This document shows, in pieces, positions 42,532-53,901 of a stretch of 64,000 nucleotides of DNA. The notes beneath the pieces are model-generated. The model was not told the origin of the DNA, did not search any database, and worked only from the letters and a program-made list of their open reading frames with translations. The first letter of the stretch is position 1; every line of letters begins with the position of its first letter. The stretch lies in the NCBI RefSeq assembly GCF_963678635.1, contig NC_087063.1:19203814-19267813 (forward strand). The letters are read 5' to 3'. The stretch comes from Symsagittifera roscoffensis. Lineage: Eukaryota; Xenacoelomorpha; Acoela; Convolutidae. The position numbers and the translations under genes are program-made.

Positions 42532-43581
42532 TGAGTTGGGATGAACTCATAGAGTAATTTCAGATAGGGTACACCGTCTGCTCGTCACGCTATCTTATTT
42601 TCGGCCGGATAGATTCGTGCAACTTCTTAGTCTAATACCGATCTTAATCTTACTCTTATATCTCTAAGTCTCGATAGATCTAGAGTATACTGGTTTTGTT
42701 ACGAGTCGGTCCCTTGGAGAAAGCAACTAGGTTGTAAGTTAAATTCAAAATGCTCTGGTGCTGAAATTACAAGTAATTTCAGCACTTACAAATAAGTGGG
42801 TTGTTAGTTAGCTGGAGTGTGATTGGTTAGTCTTTAATATTTTATAGGGACAAAATATCTAATTTAAAACCAATAATATTATATAGTTTGGATCAGGTTT
42901 CATCCATCCTGGGTTTACAGAGTTTTTGTTCCTTTGACTTCTTTCTGTAATGGAGGATGGAAGATTGATTGTTTGTATTTCGCGAGCACCATTTCTCTTC
43001 CGTTCTTGGAGGTGAAAGTTCCAGGAAGCTGGAATCGTAAAGATTGTTTTGTCATTCAGCGATGACTGAGACCGTCAACAAAATCAATCTGCTTTCCAAA
43101 TGGTTTGTTATGATAGTCTGTTCTTGTTCGGTGTGGAGAACTGTGTTTCGATCTGGTTTGGGAATGGCGTGAAGCTCGAGTTTGGAGGGAATGCCTTGTA
43201 ACTCGGATCTGTACGTATACTTGAACATCGAGATGGTCATTTGTCTGTTTCAATGAAGTCCTTTGCTTCGGAGTCAAGTCTTACTTCAAATCCTTTGAGT
43301 TGTGATTGTGAGCGGCATATCGGTTGTGTTCAGCCATTCTGTGGGTTGAGTGTGATGAGGTCGTCTTAGCTGCTTGATGCTTGTCTTCGTGATTGTGTAT
43401 GGTCTATATTACTGCATTATATAATTTACATAAACAAATGTTTAGTTAGTTCTTCTTTTTAGGTACGATTTTTTTATTAGTTTTTATCGCAAAAGCTTTT
43501 ATTTTTAGTTCAGTTATTTTGAACGAGTTACTCACACTTGAGTACCTCTTATTAAAAATAGAAGTGTGGGCACAAAGCGTG
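42532..43581 (-). repeat. 3' terminal repeat of element 2, outer copy
   Basis: Begins TGAGTTGGGATGAACTC and ends ...GTGTGGGCACAAAGCGTG. The first 370 bp match the repeat at 61681-62017, including a shared perfect hairpin (two 13-bp arms, GTGCTGAAATTAC and its complement, about 42755-42784). The remaining 680 bp match only the neighbouring tandem copy. Confidence 0.7.
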
Positions 43582-43589
43582 GAGCCTAT

Positions 43590-44687
43590 TGAGTTAGGAC
43601 CGAAGTGGTTAACTCATAGAGTAATTTCGGATAGGGTACACCGTCTGCTCGTCACGCTATCTTATTTTCGGCCGGATAGATTCGTGCAACTTCTTAGTCT
43701 AATACCGATCCTAATCTTACTCTTATACTATCTAGTCTCAGGGTGTTTAACTAGTCTCTGCTAGGCTCAATAGATCTAGGGTATACTGGTTTGTTGCGGC
43801 TGCTGAAGTTCTCTTGGAGAGGCAACTAATTTCTAAGTTAAATTCAAATCTCTCTGGTGCTGAAATTACAAGTAATTTCAGCACTTATAAATAAGTGGGT
43901 TGTTAGTTAGATGGATCATGATTGGTTAATATTAAATACTTTACAGTGGTAAAATATCTAATTTATCCAATCATAAAATATAGTTTAGATCAGGTTCCAC
44001 CCATCCGGGTTTTACAGAGTTTTTTAGAATTATCTTTCTGCAATTCAAAGGATGGATGATGGACGTTTGTATTTTGCGAACATCGTACTCTTGTCCGGTT
44101 TGTCTTGTTAGAGAAGTTCCAGGACGCTGGAGTTAGGGACATCAATCGTTGTGTCTTCTTGTGACAACGATGCTGTTTCCCAATGAAATCAATCTGATTT
44201 CAGAATGGTTTGCTATGACGGGTTTTTTCTGTTTTATGTAGAGAACTTCTTTTGTGTTCGACCTCGTCTGGGAATGGCGTGGAGGTTGTACGTGGAGGGG
44301 ATGCCTTGTAACTCGGATCTGTACGTATACTTGAACATCGAGGTGGTCATTGGTCTAGTTCAATGAAGTCCTTTTCTGCGAAGTCAAGTCGTACTCTAAA
44401 TCCTTTGAGTTGTGATTGTGGACGGCATATTGGTTGTGGTTGGCCATTCTTTTTCGAGTGTAGTGAGGTCTTTTTGTCTTTGGATGTTCGTCTTCGTTGT
44501 TGTATGCTGATCTATATACTGCAAAGTATAATTTCCATTTTATAAAATTTTTATTAGTTCAGTGTTTTAATTATGATTTTGGTTAGTTGTTTTCACAAAA
44601 GCATTTTGTTTTAGTTCGGTTATTTTGAAGAGTTACTCACCCTTGAGTATCTCTTATTAAAAATAGAAGTGTGGTCACAAAGCGTGT
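43590..44687 (-). repeat. 3' terminal repeat of element 2, inner tandem copy
   Basis: A second copy of the unit, starting TGAGTTAGG and ending GTGTGGTCACAAAGCGTG. It is more diverged, with an extra phrase around 43720-43770. It retains the hairpin at about 43857-43886. Only 8 bp separate it from the outer copy, so the unit is tandemly duplicated. Confidence 0.7.
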
Positions 44688-46015
44688 GTTACAGCGCGGT
44701 GGGTTAAGCCGGCTATTAAGCATGCTCAGGACGTCCTCTTCTGGTGGGTTAGGTCAGGAGTGAGGGTATGATTGCATGCTGCTTTTTATGGGGTCCTGTT
44801 TTGTGTTAACCTTTTATGTCATGTTTGTTACTGGTTTTTTTCTTTTGCTGTTTGGTTGTGTCCTTTTCTCAAAAATCAAATTGTTTGGTTTATGTTAGTC
44901 TTTCGACTTTTTGGTGTTTTATGCTTTCTTTTTTGGACTCATCAATAATCTTCAAAAGAATAAATTATCGGTTCTTTAAGCTGGTTTAATCCGGTTTGGG
45001 TACCGTGGGTTTTCTTTTCTTATTCATGCTGTTAGTTTGTGGTTTATGGTGTTTAGTAGGCTGCGTTGGTTAGTTTGAATTGTTATATAATTCCTTTCCA
45101 ACCGGGTTAAAAGAAAGTTTAAAACTTGTTATTACTAGTTTGAGTTGTTATTAGTGAAAATTAAAACTTGAAATCATTTTTTAAACAATTCGTCGTGGGC
45201 GAGCTGTGCGAGTGTGGATAGAATTTGTGTGCGAGTGAATTGATCTTGAAAAGGTTAGTACTGCTGACATTTGTATAGATTTACTGCTGAAAATTTTAAA
45301 TACACTGCTTTGTGGAGGATGAAATTATTAAATTATTTTCATTGTATCTAGATTTACTACATGGGGAAAAACTGAATCGATGAAATTACTATTGTGGAGA
45401 AGAAAATTTACTGCATCATTTATTGCGGTTTGTTAATAAAATCTAATAATTTACAAAAGAGTTTGCATTTTTTTTAATTTCTGTTTTCTGTTAGTAGATG
45501 ATGGTAATCTAAAGACTGAAGAAAAAACATTGAATAAGAAATGGTTAGTTTGATTTGAATTTTTTAGTGTTAAATTATTTAATTCATACTTATCTAGTCA
45601 TCGGGGAAGAAACCATGAGGGAAAATTTTGTGTTTTGCATCTGATGTGGGTAGTAATTTTGCTACTTTGCGAATGATGTTTTCAAGCAGTGGCCAAAGCA
45701 ATTCAAGTGCTTTGATGGTGTTTAGTTCTTCAGTGCCAATAGAAAACTCGTGATTGGTGTGCTGGATGAGGTTAAAAAGCTTGTGATGATATTTAGTATT
45801 GTGAAGAAATTCTAATATTGGGATTTTTACAGGTTAAATATATTCATGCGGGATAATGAAGGGTCGGGATTCTTCTACATTGAAGGTCTTGGTGAGTAGA
45901 CAAAATACATTCATTTGGGTTATTTGGTCGTAATTTTGAAGGATGCCTTGTATGTTAGTATTTTTTATGCAGTATGTGAAAAGTAAAAAAAATGGTGATG
46001 TGTACTTAGAATTAA
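44688..46015 (-). other. 3' untranslated region of element 2
   Basis: No coding frame worth naming. On the - strand CCAGAAGAGGACG (about 44731-44743) is the best purine-rich tract near the repeat, but it does not abut it. Confidence 0.4.
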
Positions 46016-47366
46016 TAAACTAAAATCTATGGTGGGGTTGTCGTGATGGTGTGTGTAAGTTAAAGTGATTTTGAATGAATCTATAGTAAGTGTAAGTATG
46101 CGTTTGTTCAGTTCTCAACATGATGTCGTGAGAACAGTGCAGATCTCGTTTTTTTGGAGTGAGGAAGTGGAATGTTAGTGAAAAAATTTCAAATTTGTCG
46201 TAAAATGGTTCATAAGCTTGGATGTCGATTAGTGCTTCGGAAAAGATGTGGTCGTGTTTCTTATCCATTGAGCTTAGTGAAAAGATGTAGGGTGATCGGA
46301 TGAAAAAATTTTCGGTTAGTTGCGGGTTAGCGAGCTTTTCGTCGTCGAGAAATTGATCTTGGTTAGGTCTGATGATATTGTGGTCATAGTATTCGATGGA
46401 GTAGTCATTTGTTTGGGGTGCGGTGAAAATCTTTAATAGCTTTTTATATCCTACATGCGTAAATTGTCTAGGTGTAAGTGCTGTCGTTAGTATAAAAAGG
46501 TCATTTTTACTTTTTTCTACTTCTTGAGGTGTGTTAACTAGTGGTATACAAAATGGATTTGAGAAATAATAAAATGATGTCCAGTGAAGCGTGGCAATTA
46601 GTACATGTTCATCGACATAGTGGGGTTGTTCAGTGTGAGGATTGGAATGACTAATGGTATATTGAGGAAAGAGGGGTAAGGAGAATTGGAGAAATTCGGG
46701 AGTATTAGTGTGATCAGGGTGATTTACATAATAGCGGGCTGTTCCCGGTTTGGATGGGAACGGGTGGTTTGGAAATTTTCTTTTGAATGTTCTATATGCA
46801 CGGTTAACAGTGGATGATGAATGGGTTGATGTTGAGGATTGAGCTAAAGAGGGGTATAATCTGAGGAGGGTGTAGGAGTAGGTGGGTTTGATGATGTTAT
46901 GTTTGACGATAATTGATGAATGGTCAGGGTGTGAGGGTGTTGTATTTGTTGTTGTAGTGTTATTAGGTTATTTAGTTCATATGAGATTTGCGTGGTTTCT
47001 GGGGAATTGTTGTTGGAACGTTCATTGGTAGTAGGTCAGAGTTGCTAGGGAAATATGAGAGATGGTAGAGGTGGAATCATTCTGGGATTGGGAGTGAATG
47101 GATCGAAACGGGGGTTGAGAAAATGTTGATGGGCTGGGTTCAGAGTTTGCAAATTCGTCTGGGGTTTCTATATCTGAATTATAAAATTGAGAAATTGTAT
47201 GAAAAATGGTGATATCTGAGTTAGCGTCAGAATCCATGCCGGATGATGTGTTAATATGGGGTGATTCAGGTGGCGGGAAAGCAAAAAGTGGGATGATGGG
47301 AATTGGATTTTGGAGATTGGCTGGATGGGAAGTTGAACGGTGAAGGAATCCAATTTTTCGGCTCAT
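46016..47366 (-). pseudogene. Unidentified coding region downstream of the envelope-like gene
   Basis: Starts with a 114-codon frame (47022-47366) rich in Pro, Ser and Thr, continues through shifting frames with amino-acid-like composition, and ends in an 82-codon frame (46020-46268; SEALIDIQAYEPFYDKF, KKRDLHCSHDIML). I recognise no family. It shares the A/C-rich, G-poor coding strand of the rest of element 2, suggesting an element gene of about 400-450 codons rather than host DNA. Alternatives are a captured host gene or a second insertion. Confidence 0.4.
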
Positions 47367-47567
47367 CGTGGGCTAAGAAAATGATTCTTCTGAGATTGAA
47401 AACTCGTTGCATGTGGTTGTTCGATAAATTGTTCATTTGTATCGTCGTTTTGAGACTGTTGTGTTATTATGTGTTGAATTGGACTTTGTATATGATTTGG
47501 TGTTGAATTTGCAATATTTACGAGTGCTAAATTTTTGAAATTTCGTGGTACTAGTGATAATGGTTGA

Positions 47568-48506
47568 CTACGATTGAGACTTGGTAGTTGTGGTGTGGTG
47601 CTGTGGGTAATGTATTTGTAAGTTGTTATGATTCGTCATATGTGTTTGTGTAGTTGATATTTTTGTGTTGTATTCTTTTATTTGTGCATCTAAAAGTATT
47701 TTATTTATGGAAGTGGAAAATATTCCAAAAAATCCTGCAAAAAGTATGCGTGCTACGCTTGCTTGTCTATTTACTTGTGGGTGTATTGCGCATGTGTTAT
47801 AGATTCTTTTTATTAACAGAGAGAAAATAAATCCAATAAAACTAAACATTGCGTATAATATAGTCAATCTTTCTAAGATGTATTAGGGCCATCCTAGAAA
47901 GGATAAAAGTTCGTTTTAAGATTTACAAAACTAAAAATTCTGATTGGTGATATATCTTGCGGTCGGAATTTTTTGCCGTTGAAATAAATATAATCTTTAA
48001 TGTCTTTGAAAAATCCGCTGTAATCTTGTGCGTAAATATCTGAAAATCCTGCTGTTTCTGCAAGTTTACGTAAATTTTGATCTATTGATTGTCGTTGTAT
48101 AGTGTCCATTACTGTAATAGTTCCTGAAATTTTGTATACGTATGTGGTGTTGTATGTCTGGTTTTGAGTAAATGTCAATCGACTGTAAATCGATATTTGG
48201 GTTTCGGGCAATAGCTCTAATGCTTTCAGGTGAAAACTTTTTTAGTGGTGGCATTAGTGTTGGATATGGTTTGAGTAGGTAGTATTTATCTTCGTCAGGG
48301 TTTAATTGTACAACATTGTGGCTATATTTTGATCCACATGGGACTGCTCTATCCCAAAAATAAGTTCTTCTTGAAAGTGTATCAAAAAAATATATTTTTC
48401 TAGAATATTGGGATTCTTTTATAACATCGTTTATCTTCAAAAACGTATAAAGGTGATATTTTTTTGGTACAAGTGTAATACCATAAAATGTTGCCTTCAT
48501 AATCAA
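47568..48506 (-). pseudogene. C-terminal part of the envelope-like gene, frameshifted
   Basis: Three overlapping frames (48066-48506, 47894-48211 and 47568-47867) appear to carry the protein on from the 385-codon ORF upstream. The last has a strongly hydrophobic stretch (AMFSFIGFIFSLLI) with a positively charged flank, consistent with a membrane anchor near the C-terminus of a retroviral surface glycoprotein. Frameshifts lie near 48.1-48.2 and 47.88 kb. I describe them as separate pieces and do not attempt a repaired protein. Confidence 0.55.
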
Positions 48507-48683
48507 TGAAGTTTGATCTTTTTCCGGATACTAAATATCCTGCATATGGTATTTATAGAACTGCTAGTGCTAGTGACTGTAGAATTTGTGTTCTTTCAAG
48601 TTCACATAGTTGATGTAGTGTTTCTAGTTCTGATAATGACATTTTCTGAAAAGTTCTGCTATTTTGTAATCTAATTTCATGTC

Positions 48684-49841
48684 TCAATGTATGTCATAGT
48701 GAATTGCGCCAAAACATGTGCTGTTCATAAGTGATAGTTTTTGTAATCGTGTACTTTCCGAGTCTTGTGGTTTTAATTTTCCACCGATCTGTCCTGCGTT
48801 TTTCTGAATTTTTACTGAAACGTAGGAAATTTCATCAGTGAATGAGCGAGATGTGGCCATGGGGTGTACGACTAAGTTTCCTGTATTCATGTTGAAACCA
48901 TTTTCGTATTCGACAAGAATTTTTGAATATTGAATTTTTATAATTGGCTTGTTGTATTTGCATGCAAGTTCTGTTTCTGGGTATATTTGAAATGGTGTTA
49001 ATTTATTTTTTATTTGGTGGATGTTTCTAAATTTTTGATTTGTATTTCTGATCTGGTCACGGTTTCCATTTTCATATGGGATTGATTCAATAAAATATTC
49101 TTGGTGAAATTTAATCATTCTAGCGTGTATCTTTGCTACTTGAAAAACTGTACAGAATTCTTCGGGAAACCATACAATGGTTGCTTGTGTGCGTGTTGTA
49201 GGATTGCAATATCCTTGGTCGTTTTTACAAGGGACTCTAATTCCTTGACAAATAATTGTATCGTCTTTTAAGTCGCGTGTAAGTTGTACTTTTTCAAATG
49301 GTTTTTTCCAATCGAAAAACATTTTTTCTTGGTATCCTTTATTTTTTGTGTCTGCTTTGCAATTTGAGGGATTAATTATTCCAATGTGGGGTATCCAATT
49401 TTTATCATGAAGATCATGTGTTAATCTTCCGTGTGCTCCATAGAAGGGGAATTTTGTATCTAGTCGTATGTGACCTTGGTGTTTTTCAAGTTCGGCTTGA
49501 TGTGCTAAGTCTGGGAAAACTTGAAAATTTGGTGTGAGGTTTAGTCGCTTTACTTCGTTTTTACAGTCTTGAGGGCTGAGATGTAATAATCTTTCGATGT
49601 TACTTTGATAGAAAGATTCATGGTCTAGTCTGTTTTTATTTCCGTTTGAAACTTGTGAACAATGTACTTTCTTTTCGGAAAAATGTGCTGTAAATTTGTA
49701 TCCTGTTAGTGTTGTTGCTCGGGCTTTTGAGTACAATGTAGCTATTACATTCGTGGTTTCTATAGCTTGTGGTTCGGATTCACATTTTGTTACTTGATTT
49801 ATAGCATATTTTGGTAATGTTTTTTTGTTCGTTTTCTTCAC
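48684..49841 (-). CDS. Envelope-like ORF of element 2, 385 codons open
   Basis: The longest intact frame in element 2. It lies after integrase, where env sits in retroviruses and errantivirus-like elements. Cysteines are dispersed through it (for example KVHCSQ, QDCKNE, NCKAD, IICQGIRVPCKND, EEFCTVFQ, ELACKY), fitting a disulfide-bonded ectodomain. The ORF itself has no clear signal peptide or transmembrane segment; a hydrophobic anchor lies in the broken frames downstream (47568-47867). In active relatives such proteins mediate membrane fusion; function here is inferred from position only. It starts at an ATG; whether the upstream Pro-rich frames belong to the same protein is unknown. Being intact among wrecked pol genes is notable but could be chance. 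Confidence 0.6.
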   Translation of the reverse strand: MKKTNKKTLPKYAINQVTKCESEPQAIETTNVIATLYSKARATTLTGYKFTAHFSEKKVHCSQVSNGNKNRLDHESFYQSNIERLLHLSPQDCKNEVKRLNLTPNFQVFPDLAHQAELEKHQGHIRLDTKFPFYGAHGRLTHDLHDKNWIPHIGIINPSNCKADTKNKGYQEKMFFDWKKPFEKVQLTRDLKDDTIICQGIRVPCKNDQGYCNPTTRTQATIVWFPEEFCTVFQVAKIHARMIKFHQEYFIESIPYENGNRDQIRNTNQKFRNIHQIKNKLTPFQIYPETELACKYNKPIIKIQYSKILVEYENGFNMNTGNLVVHPMATSRSFTDEISYVSVKIQKNAGQIGGKLKPQDSESTRLQKLSLMNSTCFGAIHYDIH

Positions 49842-49938
49842 AATCGTTGTGTGTTACTAAAAAATCCTGTGCGAGGAGAAGGTTTTTGGTTTGGTTCGGA
49901 AAAAATGAGAAAAGGAAGGTGTTGAAATGTGAATATCT

Positions 49939-51020
49939 TTAGAATATACATGTGTATGATAATCCTGAGTATGGGTTATAAAAAGTTATATATCCGATTG
50001 TCTTTTTTGTATATCTATCGTATTTATATATTATTTCTGTTGTGATAAATGGGGGAGGTAAAGATTGAGCTGTTATATTAGGAGGGTCTAATGGAAATGG
50101 GTGTTGAACAATGTTATTAAGTCTTACTGTAAGTTCGAATTTCAGCGTGAGACTGCTTTGTTGTAGTATTTGGATGTTATGTTCTTGTATATCTTTGTGA
50201 ATATCGTGTCGATATTGTAATCTATTTAGTGCCCAGTTGTGTAGTCTGCTACTTTCTTGATGTTGACCAAATAAGGATGGGGTGCTACGAATGTATTCCA
50301 AGCTAATCGTAGTGGTATATTATGAGATGATTGTTCTTTATATCGTGAATCAAGATTTGTAGGAAAATTTAGAGGAAAAATTGATGGTGATATCTGACTT
50401 AAAGAAGGTGTTAATTAAGGGAAAGTGTTGCGGGTAATGTTGATAGTGTTGTATCGAATGAAACGTCAAATGGGTTGCTTACCAAATTTGGTTGACCGTG
50501 AGGGTATTTGTGCGTTACCCAATATGGAAGACGTTCTGTGGTTGCTGGGGGATTAAAAGGGTTTTCTCTAACTTGTTCTGATGTGGGAGTTGAACCTAGG
50601 TAGTCTGATGGAATATTGGAAGTGCGTTGTTGTGAAGCAGTTGGGGGAGTATCTGGTAGTGTGCTACTAGAAAGGTCTAAAGGATTTGCTGTCGGTGATT
50701 GACGTATTTTAAAACGAACTCTGGTTGTTTGAAAATTTCTGTTTCGTCTTGGATGTATGATTTTTCTTTTTTTTTCCAGTTTGTTTTGGTTTTGGCTAAT
50801 GTGTCTTACTCTGTTAAGATCTTGTTGTAGAAGTGGATATATTTTATATGTTGGTTCGTATTGTGGTTCGCTTAAAGGTGCTTGGCGAACAACGGCTTCT
50901 AATGGTTCGGATAATCGTGCGTGTCTTTCCTCAAAAGTATATGGATTGTCTTGAAAAGAAATTCGTGTAGATGATTGGGGGTTTTGGGTATTTGTGGGTG
51001 TTATTGGGTTTTTAAATAAT
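49939..51020 (-). pseudogene. Pro/Ser-rich coding region between integrase and env-like ORF
   Basis: A frame without an ATG opens at about 51020 and runs about 200 codons to about 50420 (SFQDNPYTFEERHARLSEPL, RHISQNQNKLEKKRK, NPPATTERLPYWV). It is followed in another frame by a 120-codon ORF (49939-50301; LFGQHQESSRLHNWALNRLQ). Being ATG-less, it is probably a frameshifted or spliced N-terminal part of the env-like gene, or a separate accessory protein. No family is recognised. Confidence 0.45.
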
Positions 51021-51057
51021 TAAAAAGAAAGTAATAAAAAATGAAAATGAAAGTTAT

Positions 51058-51201
51058 TATCGAAATTCAACTTTCTTCAATTTTTTAGATTGTGGAATGA
51101 AGGTTTTATATTTTTTTCGTGGCTGAATTCTAAGTCGTGATGTTTCTCTATGTTCAGATTTCTCTTTTTGATCCTGTGGTATAATTTTTTCTGTCATTTA
51201 T
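51058..51201 (-). pseudogene. Short basic ORF after integrase
   Basis: About 47 codons beginning MTEKIIPQDQKEK and ending RKKYKTFIPQSKKLKKVEF. It is highly basic. It may be the C-terminal tail of the polyprotein or a small separate ORF. Confidence 0.35.
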
Positions 51202-51399
51202 CTATTTTTTTTTTGTTTTTTGGGATGTTTGTGTTTTTTGTTGGGGAGATGTTTGGTGAAATAATTCTTTTTGTTGTTTTGTTTTGAAACTCATTTGTTC
51301 ATCAGTGTGTTGATTTGATTCATTTTCTGAATTGTTTTGAACAATTTTAAAATCTGTGAAAGATTAAATTTGTGTTAATTCACAGATTGCGTATTCTTT

Positions 51400-52560
51400 T
51401 GGGTAATATGGTTTAGGTTATTTCGATGTTGAACAATTTCTTTTTTATTTGAGTCAGTTAGTTTGTAAGTGACATCAGTGGGTTTGTCAATGATTTGATA
51501 TGGTCCTTTTCGGAGTGGTTGTAATTTTTAAGAGTTCATTTTTGAGTCGTAAAGTTGGGAATTAAAACAAATGATCCAATTTTTAAATCAGCTGCTGGCT
51601 TAAATTGTGAATTGATTGGATGATTTATGTTTTGTCTTTGTAACAATTTTTTGTTATTTTCTGATAAATTTCGTTATGTTTTTTATCTCCATTTAAAATT
51701 CATTCGGTGTGTGTACCGGAAGCTAATTTTAAAATTTGTGGATGATGAAAGTGGTCTTCATCATGGGTATGTACTGGTAAGTTATAACAAATTGAATCTT
51801 TGCTTGGTTGACAATAACCTTGTGCATTTTTATGGGCGTTTGCTGTAAACATTATTGATTTACGTGGTTTTTGGTTAAATACCATTTCATATGGTGACAT
51901 TCTTAGTGTTGTTGTAATTTGTGAATTATATGATAAGGGAAATAACTTAACATCTTTTGACCATTTAGTGTATCGCGTATCATTTCCATTAATGATACAT
52001 CTGAGATATTCTTGTAATGAACGGTTCATACCTTCGACTAATCCATTTGTCCAAGGTGCATGAGATGTACGTGGTTAGTGTTTAATGTTATATAAGTGGC
52101 ATAATGTGATTATTTCGTTATTAATAAATTCAGTGCCCTTGTCTGTGACTAGGGTTTCGGGTAATCCGAATTTAGCTATCCAGTGTTCGTAGAGTGTTGT
52201 ATATGCATAGTAAGCATTACAATGGGGTACTGGGTTGAGTGCTACTTAGTGTGTAAATGCATCAACAATTACCATTATGTATGAGTTTCTTTCTGAGGAT
52301 GGTGAAATTGGTCCTTTTGTGCAAATGATATTCTGTGATTGAAATAGAGACTTTGTCCTTTAAAATCCTCTTTTTCTGCAATTTGTTTTTGATTTGGGTA
52401 GGGTTTATTTAAATGACATTATATACAATCATTGCATAATATTTTGAGCCAAATTGGTGCATTGGTGAAATAAAAATTTTGGATAAAGTTAGAGTATGTC
52501 TTTTCTGATCCTGAATGTCCCTTAGTGTGAAAGGTATGTGAAGTAATGAATGCTATTAAA
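51400..52560 (-). pseudogene. Integrase of element 2, broken by stops
   Basis: Catalytic core motifs in order: IVDAFTH (first Asp), LVTDKGTEFINNEI (second Asp, the usual DNG being DKG) and HAPWTNGLVEGMNRSLQEYL (Glu). A 109-codon open frame (51700-52029) covers the region after the Glu (MSPYEMVFNQKPRK). The zinc-binding region upstream (about 52400-52500) is scattered over frames, with Cys codons changed or out of frame. Several in-frame stops, for example in FTH*VAL, make it inactive. Confidence 0.75.
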
Positions 52561-52739
52561 ATCATACTTAAGGGTAGACAGGGTACTTTAAAATCAGTTT
52601 TTTGATATTCTAAAATGTCTGTGTTTTCATTTTTGGTAATATTATCGAATTTTCTGAAAATTCTAAGGAGTGTTTTGTTTCCTAAGATTGTGGTGTCAGC
52701 TTTGTTTGGCTTAGTTTTGTATTTGTGCCATGATTTTAG

Positions 52740-53312
52740 CTATCTGATGACGGGGTCAAGGTTTTCGTGTTTTTGTAATAATTCCAGTGTGTTTTTTTCT
52801 GTTGTTGGTAGGAAAATGTTTTCTTTATCTATTTTTGATAGGGGTATGGTGTCAAGTGAGTGAAGTAGATTAAAAACTTGATTTATCGAGTATTTTGAAT
52901 CGTTTGGTAACGGTCCTGATAAATTTATTGTATCAGTTAGGTTTTCCTTTTCTATTAAAGGGAATGGGTCCTTGTTATGTGGTTGTTGTTTATTTCGTGT
53001 TTGTTGAGTATTATCTTTGATCCAATGTGAATATGGAATTGGCTTAAAGGTAGATGTGCCTAATAAATCAACTTCATTATGGTTGTTTTGACAATCTAAA
53101 TAGAGTGAAAATTGTTGTAGATTGTTTATTTGTGATTGTTCTATGTCAGTTTTTACTGCATTTTTACATTCTAATCGTGGTGAAGTTTCATCTTTAGCGA
53201 GATAGAATTTTATATTTTGTGGTATTTCAATTGTTGTTTTTCTTGTTAGTAGTATAGGTGGTGTGTTTCTACTATGAGTGTCAGGTAGTGCAAGGTTTTT
53301 CCTGCTGTCCAT
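52740..53312 (-). pseudogene. RNase H to integrase linker of element 2, 190 codons open
   Basis: Starts MDSRKNLALPDTHSRNTPP. LPDTHSRN is the end of RNase H (ADALSR-type motif), followed by a hydrophilic spacer leading to the integrase zinc-binding domain. Part of the polyprotein, not a separate gene. Confidence 0.65.
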
Positions 53313-53329
53313 ACTATGTGTTAGTTTGG

Positions 53330-53790
53330 GAATTTCATTAAGAATATTTGAAGTCCATAAACTGTATGGTTTGGATTTGGTTTTTGTGTAAAAAGAAATT
53401 TGAGAGTTTTATGGTCTGTAAATAAAACTGTTGGTTGTTTTGATCCAAGTATCAAAACTCATAATCTGTTAGAGTGTGTATCATAGCTGTGCATTCTCTC
53501 ATAAGAGTAGAGAGTCGTAATTCAGCTTGTGTAAATAGGCGAGAAATTGCTGATATAAGATTCTTTTTATTTGTTCTTTTGTGGGATTGTCATAATGCTG
53601 CACCGATGACAAAATTTGAAGCATGGCACATTGCATAAAATGGTTGATTAGGATTTGGGATTGTGTTTGAAATTTGTTCAGTGAGAATTTTTTTGATTTC
53701 TTCAAATCGCGTTTGATATTCTGTTTCCCATTCAACATTATTTTGTTGTCTAAGAATATTATAGAATGATTTTAAGTATAATTGCATTTT
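53330..53790 (-). pseudogene. RNase H of element 2, catalytic Asp replaced
   Basis: FYAMCHASNFVIGAAL corresponds to the first RNase H motif. The catalytic Asp (CDAS in relatives) is His here, codon 53633-53635. The Glu-containing helix follows in another frame as AELRLSTLMRECTAMIHTL. Overlapping frames 53499-53738 and 53590-53787 reflect an indel. Confidence 0.75.
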
Positions 53791-53901
53791 TTATACGTAT
53801 TTACTTAAGAAATTTAACATTCCGAGAAGTTCTTTGATTTTCTTTTGGAGTTGTAGGGGGTTGGAGTTTTTGAATTGCATCATTTCGTGATTTTAGTGGG
53901 G

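Noticed and set aside
44688-45000. A polypurine tract directly beside the 3' terminal repeat of element 2
   Set aside because: CCAGAAGAGGACG on the - strand lies about 45 bp away from the repeat edge, so I list it only as a weak candidate.
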